From the NCBI RefSeq assembly GCF_046480435.1, contig NZ_PKGC01000209.1: 6,210 bases of DNA, one strand, 5' to 3'. Position numbers and translations under genes: made by a program. A model generated the notes under the pieces. The model worked only from the letters and a program-made list of their open reading frames with translations, was not told the DNA's origin and did no database searches. Shown piece by piece: positions 1-4,288 of the stretch (positions are counted from its first letter, which is position 1; each line of letters opens with the position of its first letter). This stretch comes from Limnospira platensis (lineage in GTDB: Bacteria; Cyanobacteriota; Cyanobacteriia; Cyanobacteriales; Microcoleaceae).

Positions 1-393
1 CGGTTTGCAGTTGACGCTGACCGTCTTTCTGGGTTTTCGGGCTGTGGCAGTGGGGGTAATCCCGATGTAACTTTCGAGGAGATTATGCCTCCCACTTTAC
101 ACGACCAGTGCCCCGCCTCGAATCTATCCTCGGAGATTTTTAAAGAAATCACTGCCATTCTGGGGTTAGATTTTTCCCCCTACTCTACCAAAGCCAACTT
201 GATTGATGAAAAGCTGTTAAAGACGCGAAATGAAATTGCTCACGGGGAATATTTGTTATTCGATCGCCACGAATATATCGAGTTACATCGGATGGTTATA
301 GAGATGCTGGATCTGTTTCGCACTCAAATCGAAAATGCGGCGCTTCAGGAGGCGTTCAAATCAACCGATCGCACATCCGACCCCCAACAGTAA
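1..393 (+). CDS. HEPN-domain protein of the MAE_28990/MAE_18760 type, 5'-partial
   Basis: This is the C-terminal part of a HEPN-domain protein. HEPN proteins of this kind are usually RNases or their relatives in toxin-antitoxin and other defence loci. The sequence shows an RNEIAH segment, which is the Rx4H HEPN motif (R48 and H53 counted from the ATG at 85). It is followed by an EYIELHRMVIEMLDLFRTQ helix, and before it comes a SNLSSEIFKEI..GLDFSPYSTK..LIDEKLLK block typical of the MAE_28990/MAE_18760 group as I recall it. The frame is open to base 1, so the gene probably starts outside the window; family members are roughly 200 residues and 130 codons are visible. An internal ATG at 85 has GAGGAG at 76-81 in front of it, so a 102-residue product starting there is possible, but that would lack the early HEPN helices. 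The last residues are polar and probably disordered. No antitoxin partner is visible downstream. Confidence 0.6.
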   Translation, partial: RFAVDADRLSGFSGCGSGGNPDVTFEEIMPPTLHDQCPASNLSSEIFKEITAILGLDFSPYSTKANLIDEKLLKTRNEIAHGEYLLFDRHEYIELHRMVIEMLDLFRTQIENAALQEAFKSTDRTSDPQQ

Positions 394-544
394 ACAACTC
401 CCAAAGGGGAGAGCAAGGGAAAAATTGGTGTCCCCGTGGAGTTCCTAAGTCAACCATAGGCGATCGCCTCCCTCAAAATTAACCCCAGAATTAACCCCAG
501 AATTAACCTCACCCGAAGCGATCGCAATTATGAAGGAACCTTAA
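394..544. other. Convergent spacer between the HEPN gene and leuB
   Basis: No gene is seen here. The spacer holds two HIP1 octamers (460-467 and 518-525), a 12-nt tandem repeat (477-512) and inverted segments near the HEPN stop codon. CTCCC at 398-402 can pair with GGGAG at 407-411. Alternatively, AACTCC at 396-401 pairs with GGAGTT at 439-444, enclosing GGGGA/TCCCC (406-410 with 432-436). Neither form has a clear T tract on either strand, so no canonical terminator can be called for the two converging genes. Confidence 0.5.
477..512. repeat. 12-nt tandem repeat, three copies
   Basis: The unit AATTAACCCCAG occurs at 477-488 and 489-500 without change, and a third copy at 501-512 differs at two positions (AATTAACCTCAC). 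It lies just past the leuB stop codon, between two HIP1 sites. It is non-coding and its function is unknown. Confidence 0.85.
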
Positions 545-1636
545 TCAACCCTGTTCAGACAAAGCCTTTAATAACATATCGCCCATTTCCCGACAGCCTA
601 CCGCCTTCATACCCTCAGACATAATATCCCCCGTGCGGTATCCCCAATCAAGAACCTGTAACACCGCCGAATCAAGGCGATCGCTTGCTGCTGGTTCGTC
701 CAAACCATAACGCAACATCATAGCAGCACTCAATACCTGAGCCAACGGGTTCGCCTTATCCTGTCCCGCGATATCTGGAGCCGAACCGTGTACAGGCTCA
801 AACACCCCAGGACCAGAAGCACCCAAACTCGCCGAAGGTAGCATCCCAATACTTCCCGTTAGCATAGCCGCCGCGTCTGAGAGGATATCCCCAAACAAAT
901 TACCAGTCACAATAGTATCAAACTGTTTCGGCCAGCGCACCAATTGCATAGCCGCGTTATCCACATATAAATGAGACAATTCCACCTCTGGATAGTCCGC
1001 CGCCAGCGCCGTAATGCGATCGCGCCATAACTGAGAAACATCAAGAACATTAGCCTTATCCACCGAACACAGGCGACCCTGGCGTTTTTTCGCCGTTTCA
1101 AACCCCACCCGTCCAATCCGGTCTATTTCCGATTCTCCATAGGCCATCGTATTGACCCCCCGTTTTTCCCCCGTCTCCGTCTCAAAAATACCCCTGGGTT
1201 GACCGAAATAAATACCCCCCGTCAACTCTCGCACCACCATAATATCTACCCCTTCCACAACTTCCCGCTTCAGAGATGACGCATCAATCAAGTGAGGCAA
1301 AATAGTAGCCGGACGCAGGTTAGCAAATAGCCCCAAACCTGCTCTCAGTGCCAAAAGTCCCGTTTCTGGGCGTTGGTGACGCGGTAAATTATCCCACTTG
1401 TAGCCGCCGATCGCCGCCAACAACACCGCATCACTATCGCGACAAGCCTGTAATGATTCCTCTGGTAGCGGTTCTCCCGTAGCATCAATAGCCACTCCCC
1501 CCATGAGCGCTTCTTTAAATTCAAAACTTAGGTCTAATTGTTTACCAACAGCCTTGAGGACATCCACCGCCACCGCCATAATTTCGGGGCCGATGCCATC
1601 ACCTGACAGAAGGGTAATGCGGTAGTTTTGGGTCAT
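545..1636 (-). CDS. leuB: 3-isopropylmalate dehydrogenase
   Basis: LeuB catalyses the third dedicated step of leucine synthesis. It oxidises 3-isopropylmalate with NAD+ and decarboxylates it to 2-oxoisocaproate in the cytoplasm. The 363-residue protein has normal family length and is complete. Residues 11-18 read SGDGIGPE, the N-terminal family signature. Substrate-binding arginines are R98, R108 (in LFANLRP) and R136 (in VVRELTGGIYFG), with Y143 and K194 as catalytic residues. D226 (in YVDNAAMQ), D250 and D254 (in GNLFGDILSD) form the Mg2+ site. H283-GSAPDIAG-291 is the NAD-binding loop of the isopropylmalate dehydrogenases. The ATG at 1636 gives the expected N-terminus, although no strong Shine-Dalgarno is seen. 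The gene stands alone, divergent from the Usp gene; other leu genes are not in the window. Confidence 0.97.
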   Translation of the reverse strand: MTQNYRITLLSGDGIGPEIMAVAVDVLKAVGKQLDLSFEFKEALMGGVAIDATGEPLPEESLQACRDSDAVLLAAIGGYKWDNLPRHQRPETGLLALRAGLGLFANLRPATILPHLIDASSLKREVVEGVDIMVVRELTGGIYFGQPRGIFETETGEKRGVNTMAYGESEIDRIGRVGFETAKKRQGRLCSVDKANVLDVSQLWRDRITALAADYPEVELSHLYVDNAAMQLVRWPKQFDTIVTGNLFGDILSDAAAMLTGSIGMLPSASLGASGPGVFEPVHGSAPDIAGQDKANPLAQVLSAAMMLRYGLDEPAASDRLDSAVLQVLDWGYRTGDIMSEGMKAVGCREMGDMLLKALSEQG

Positions 1637-1754
1637 TTTGATATCGTTTCATATATTGTAGTGCAACCTTATATCATAACAGAAAATTTGATAATTTCAT
1701 TTGATACTTCCAATAAAGGGGTATGATGAATCTAAGGCGTATTTGGTTCGGGTT
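1637..1754. promoter_or_regulatory. Shared divergent promoter region of leuB and the Usp gene
   Basis: This 118-bp AT-rich stretch must hold the promoters of both divergent genes. For leuB the best -10 is TATGAT on the minus strand (1673-1678), with no good -35 box. For the Usp gene, TTGATA (1701-1706) and TATGAT (1722-1727) are separated by 15 bp, a short spacer, and would give a leader of about 20 nt. The heptamer TTTGATA occurs three times on the plus strand (1637, 1687 and 1700). All boxes are by eye and weak. Confidence 0.35.
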
Positions 1755-2222
1755 ATGGAATATTCTAAAATTTTGGTGGCCATTGATAGGTCATCCCAAA
1801 GTAAGCTCGTGTTCCAAAAAGCATTTCACCTCGCTAAAGTAGAACAGGCAGAACTGAAGATTTTTCATTGTGTGGGACTGTCTCCTCTGGCTTTTGGTTC
1901 TGCTGGGGATATTTATGGACAGGGTTTGGGACGGGCGGCGCAGGTGCAACAAGAACTAATGGCTAAGGAAGTTGAGGAGGTCAAAAATTGGCTACAAACT
2001 TTTTTAGATCAGTGTGAACATGAGGGGATTCGGGCTACATCTGAGTATAAAATTGGTGAGGCAGGTTATTGGATTAGAGAAGTGTCTTTATCCTGGAATG
2101 CTGATTTAGTCGTCATGGGAAGAAGGGGGCGCTCCGAACTGGCTGAACTGTTTCTTGGTAGTGTTAGTAATCATGTCATCCATCATCTCAGATGTTCGGT
2201 TTTAATAGTTCAGAACCCTTAA
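1755..2222 (+). CDS. Universal stress protein, UspA family, ATP-binding type
   Basis: This is a single-domain universal stress protein of 155 residues, usual for the family. Such proteins are cytoplasmic, dimerise, bind nucleotide and help cells survive stress; the exact role of this one cannot be read from sequence. It begins MEYSKILVAIDRSS, the typical first strand with the nucleotide-contacting D11. Near the end, VVMGRRGRSELAELFLGSVS carries the ATP-binding pattern G-2X-G-9X-G-S (G122, G125, G135, S136), followed by the final strand CSVLIV. The frame is open further upstream to a TTG at 1701, but those 18 codons do not look like the family and overlap the likely promoter, so the ATG at 1755 is preferred. 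No strong Shine-Dalgarno is present. The gene is divergent from leuB and upstream of bciB, with a 196-bp gap suggesting a separate transcript. Confidence 0.92.
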   Translation: MEYSKILVAIDRSSQSKLVFQKAFHLAKVEQAELKIFHCVGLSPLAFGSAGDIYGQGLGRAAQVQQELMAKEVEEVKNWLQTFLDQCEHEGIRATSEYKIGEAGYWIREVSLSWNADLVVMGRRGRSELAELFLGSVSNHVIHHLRCSVLIVQNP

Positions 2223-2237
2223 TAAAAAAATAAACAT

Positions 2238-2259
2238 TTGGGGGGCGATCGCCTTTTTA
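2238..2259 (+). terminator. Possible terminator after the Usp gene, built on a HIP1 site
   Basis: About 15 nt after the stop codon, GGGGGGC (2240-2246) can fold on GCC plus Ts (2251-2256) around a GATC loop, with three G-C and up to three G-U pairs, followed directly by TTTTT. The stem is short and contains a HIP1 octamer (2245-2252), so it may only be a HIP1 site beside a T run. Confidence 0.35.
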
Positions 2260-2418
2260 ATGATTAGGATATCTCCCCTTCATCAATTATCCTATTACTC
2301 CCCCTAGGGTGAAAAAAGACACTTATCATTATACAATAAATTCTCAGGTAATCCCCAAGTGGTCGCCTCAATGCTAAAATTAAGCCACTGAATCTTACAC
2401 ATAACAAACACGCTTTCA
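2260..2418 (+). promoter_or_regulatory. bciB upstream region with a candidate extended -10
   Basis: This non-coding stretch leads to bciB. The best promoter element is TGCTAAAAT (2372-2380), an extended -10 with no clear -35 box at the right distance, which would give a leader of roughly 30 nt. A second AT-rich -10-like segment lies near 2330-2338. No Shine-Dalgarno is seen before the bciB ATG. Confidence 0.3.
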
Positions 2419-3621
2419 ATGACTTCATTACAGCAACCTCGCTCGCATCAGAAAGCCAAAGCCCTTAAACCAGGAAGCCGTCGCCCCGCTAAAGCCCTCT
2501 GTAGCGAATGCGGTCTTTGTGATACCTACTATATCCACTATGTCAAGGAAGCCTGTGCTTTTCTTAACGAACAGATCGCTAACCTCGAAGAACAAGCCCA
2601 CGGGAGATCCCGTAATTTAGACAACTCAGATGACCTGTATTTTGGCGTACATCAGGATATGATGGCCGCCCGCAAAAAAGAACCTATACCAGGGGCACAG
2701 TGGACAGGCATTGTCAGCACGATCGCCTGTGAGATGCTTAACCAAGGTATAGTCGAAGGGGTGGTTTGTGTCCAAAATACTAAAGAGGATCGCTTTGGAC
2801 CTATGCCAGTCCTCGCCCGGACCCCGGAGGAAGTTCTCGCCGCCAGGGTCAACAAGCCTACCCTCTCCCCTAACTTATCAGTTTTGGAAGAAGTAGAGCG
2901 ATCGGGCATGAAAAAATTACTCGTTATCGGTGTAGGATGTCAGATCCAAGCCCTGCGCGCCGTTGAGAAACAAATGGGCTTAGAAAAACTCTATGTTCTC
3001 GGTACTCCCTGCGTTGACAATGTTACCCGCGCCGGTCTACAAAAGTTTTTGGAAACTACTAGCCGATCGCCGGAAACTGTTGTCCATTATGAATTTATGC
3101 AGGATTTCCGCGTCCACTTTAAGCACGAAGATGGTTCCACCGAAACCGTCCCATTTTTTGGCTTGAAAACTAACCAACTGAAAGATATTTTTGCCCCCTC
3201 CTGTCTCAGTTGTTTTGATTATGTGAACTCTCTGGCTGATTTGGTGGTAGGATATATGGGGGCTCCTTTTGGCTGGCAATGGATCGTCGTTCGTAACGAT
3301 CGCGGACAGGAAATGCTCGATCTGATTCAAGACCAACTAGACACTCAACCCGTATCTTCCAAAGGCGATCGCCACCAAGCCGTTCAACAGAGCATTCCCG
3401 CCTACGATAAAGCAGTCACCATACCCATGTGGGCCGCTAAAATGATGGGGGTAGTTATTGAACGCATTGGACCCAAAGGCTTAGAATATGCTCGCTTTTC
3501 CATCGACTCTCACTACACCCGCAACTATCTCTATGTAAAACGCAATTACCCAGAAAAACTAGATAATCACGTCCCCGATTTTGCTAAACGGATTGTAGCA
3601 CAGTACAAACTACCAGACTAA
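2419..3621 (+). CDS. bciB: Ferredoxin-dependent 3,8-divinyl chlorophyllide 8-vinyl reductase (BciB/HCAR family)
   Basis: This 400-residue flavin and iron-sulphur protein belongs to the FrhB-like family that includes cyanobacterial 8-vinyl reductase (Synechocystis slr1923) and plant 7-hydroxymethyl chlorophyll a reductase. The cyanobacterial enzymes reduce the 8-vinyl group of divinyl chlorophyllide to ethyl with electrons from ferredoxin, a late step of chlorophyll a synthesis. Cluster-binding cysteines are clear: C28, C31 and C34 in CSECGLCDTYYIHYVKEAC, with C46 at its end. More conserved cysteines follow at C174 (GVGCQIQALR), C198 (GTPCVDN), C262 and C265 (APSCLSCFDY). The flavin-binding part is expected around GVGCQIQALR and the segment ADLVVGYMGAPFGWQW (273-288). 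The ATG at 2419 leaves a short basic N-terminus before the first cysteine, as expected. Databases may call it the coenzyme F420 hydrogenase beta subunit; that is only the family name. The plant HCAR activity is unlikely without chlorophyll b. Confidence 0.9.
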   Translation: MTSLQQPRSHQKAKALKPGSRRPAKALCSECGLCDTYYIHYVKEACAFLNEQIANLEEQAHGRSRNLDNSDDLYFGVHQDMMAARKKEPIPGAQWTGIVSTIACEMLNQGIVEGVVCVQNTKEDRFGPMPVLARTPEEVLAARVNKPTLSPNLSVLEEVERSGMKKLLVIGVGCQIQALRAVEKQMGLEKLYVLGTPCVDNVTRAGLQKFLETTSRSPETVVHYEFMQDFRVHFKHEDGSTETVPFFGLKTNQLKDIFAPSCLSCFDYVNSLADLVVGYMGAPFGWQWIVVRNDRGQEMLDLIQDQLDTQPVSSKGDRHQAVQQSIPAYDKAVTIPMWAAKMMGVVIERIGPKGLEYARFSIDSHYTRNYLYVKRNYPEKLDNHVPDFAKRIVAQYKLPD

Positions 3622-3643
3622 AAAAAAGACCCCCGTAAGGGCT
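3621..3643 (-). terminator. Rho-independent terminator for the small minus-strand gene
   Basis: Read on the minus strand, AGCCC (3643-3639) pairs with GGG-t-CT (3632-3627) over a six-base loop, with one bulged base, and is followed at once by a run of Ts (3627-3621). It faces the small membrane-protein gene, whose stop codon lies 110 bp upstream. The T run overlaps the last base of the convergent bciB stop codon. The stem is only five pairs, so efficiency is uncertain. Confidence 0.45.
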
Positions 3644-3644
3644 G

Positions 3645-3708
3645 ACTGGGGCAGGGTAGAATTAGCAGTTAAAAAACTGGCTAATTTTGTCAAAATCCCT
3701 GTCTCAGT
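3645..3708 (+). terminator. Two-tier stem-loop after bciB, possible terminator or 3' structured RNA
   Basis: The outer helix pairs ACTGGGGCAGGG (3645-3656) with CCCTGTCTCAGT (3697-3708): 12 pairs, of which two are G-U. The inner hairpin pairs AATTAG and CAGTT (3660-3670) with AACTG and CTAATT (3675-3686) around an AAAA loop, with G3680 bulged and TTGT following. The G-U pairs work only in the plus-strand RNA, which fits a 3' element of the bciB transcript. The T tail after either stem is poor, so classical termination is uncertain. Confidence 0.45.
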
Positions 3709-3753
3709 TCTGGAAATCTATCATTTTTCAGGAGAAAATCACGCAAATCTCTG

Positions 3754-3948
3754 TTATGCCAGTCGGAAAGCCAATACTGGAACAATTAAGACCAGCAAAA
3801 CTGACCAAGGTGCATAAACCAGACTGATCAATAAACAGACAAATGCAGTCCCCCTCGCTCCAACTTTAACAACCTCCTCAGAAGTCTGAAAACTCAAGTA
3901 AATCGCCAAGCAAGCGACGGAAAAAGCCACCAAAGAAGGTACAAACAT
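3754..3948 (-). CDS. Small membrane protein of unknown function behind a glutamine riboswitch
   Basis: The 64-residue protein starts MFVPSLVAFSVACLAIYLSF, a first membrane segment (about residues 3-20). A short polar stretch QTSEEVVKVGAR follows. A second hydrophobic region (about 34-61) is broken by APW at 46-48, so it may be one long or two short membrane segments. I do not recognise a named family, although small cyanobacterial proteins of this shape seem familiar to me. The frame is open to an ATG at 4038, but the extra 30 codons would read through the conserved riboswitch core. The ATG at 3948 has a good Shine-Dalgarno, AGGGAG, with GGGAG (3957-3961) 8 nt before it. Its own strong promoter and glnA-type leader suggest glutamine-dependent expression and a role linked to nitrogen status; that role is inference. 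It is unlike GifA/GifB, the soluble inhibitors of glutamine synthetase known to be under such RNAs. Confidence 0.75.
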   Translation of the reverse strand: MFVPSLVAFSVACLAIYLSFQTSEEVVKVGARGTAFVCLLISLVYAPWSVLLVLIVPVLAFRLA

Positions 3949-3982
3949 TGTACTTACTCCCTTCAACCAACTGTCAAAATGT

Positions 3983-4087
3983 GGCGCGTTCCTTCGGGCA
4001 TGGGTCCCTACTTCCGTCTTCCTCAGAACGTTAAGCAATAACTGGACAAACAGCCAGTTAAGTTAACGGGTGGGGGAGATGAACGTT
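3983..4087 (-). ncRNA. glnA RNA motif (type I glutamine riboswitch aptamer)
   Basis: Read on the minus strand, the leader carries the hallmarks of the glnA RNA. P1 pairs CGUUC (4085-4081) with GAACG (3991-3987). The conserved core GACGGAAGUAGGG lies at 4018-4006, and the block CCCGAAGGAACGCGCC at 3998-3983 closes P3 (GGG 4008-4006 with CCC 3998-3996, loop ACCCAUG) and P1. P2 is longer than usual: CGUUAA (4068-4063) pairs with UUAACG (4034-4029), and inside it AACUGG (4059-4054) with CCAGUU (4045-4040). The proximal part of P2, between AUCUCCCCC and GAGGAAGA, is imperfect. These RNAs bind L-glutamine and in cyanobacteria act as ON switches, for example before gifB. The aptamer ends 34 nt before the ATG at 3948, leaving room for a translational expression platform. 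Confidence 0.85.
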
Positions 4088-4102
4088 TTGTATATTTTAT
4101 CA

Positions 4103-4129
4103 ATTATAACACAATTCATAATATGTCAA
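4103..4129 (-). promoter_or_regulatory. Strong promoter of the riboswitch and small-protein transcript
   Basis: On the minus strand, a perfect -35 TTGACA (4129-4124) and a perfect extended -10 TGTTATAAT (TATAAT at 4108-4103) are separated by 15 bp, two shorter than optimal. Transcription should start near 4096, about ten bases before the riboswitch P1, giving a leader of about 148 nt. No GTA-N8-TAC NtcA site is seen next to it. Confidence 0.7.
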
Positions 4130-4186
4130 TAACCTTTATTTAAATGGGGGTCAAGATTTCCTGACGGTTCTCTGTCCCCGGCCCAT

Positions 4187-4253
4187 AAAAACTTAAAACT
4201 TAGGGGCGGGTGCGCGCTGTATTGTGTAATAAACAGCTAGAGCAACCCCGCCC
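4187..4253 (-). terminator. Probable terminator of typA
   Basis: On the minus strand, GGGCGGG (4253-4247) pairs with CCCGCCC (4210-4204), and GCUG...CAGC with UAUU...AAUA form an inner stem in between. The right arm is followed by TAAGTTTTAAGTTTTTA (down to 4187). It lies 36 bp past the typA stop codon and before the promoter of the small gene. The long loop and interrupted T tract make it less than canonical. Confidence 0.5.
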
Positions 4254-4288
4254 ACTTAACCCTTGCCACAAGGCAGTTTTAGCTAGGT

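Noticed and set aside
460..525. HIP1 palindromes as operators or attachment sites
   Set aside because: GCGATCGC is scattered through cyanobacterial genomes, here also inside leuB, bciB and typA, so these copies are background.
907..1116. 69-codon open frame on the minus strand
   Set aside because: It lies wholly inside leuB in another frame and has no family features; the leuB frame carries all catalytic motifs.
1701..1754. TTG start giving an 18-residue longer universal stress protein
   Set aside because: The family begins near MxYxKILVAID, and the extra codons overlap the likely promoter boxes.
2652..2909. 85-codon open frame antisense to bciB
   Set aside because: It is a shadow of the bciB coding frame with no recognisable domain or ribosome site.
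3037..3336. 99-codon open frame antisense to bciB
   Set aside because: It is a shadow frame opposite the conserved cysteine region of bciB and has no protein signature.
3939..3953. NtcA-like palindrome GTACAA-aca-TTGTAC
   Set aside because: The half sites are 9 bp apart rather than the 8 of GTA-N8-TAC, and it lies on the start codon far downstream of the promoter; a role as an RNA hairpin fits better.
3949..4038. N-terminal 30-codon extension of the small membrane protein from the ATG at 4038
   Set aside because: These codons coincide with the conserved glnA RNA core, and the ATG at 3948 has a good Shine-Dalgarno, so the stretch is leader RNA.
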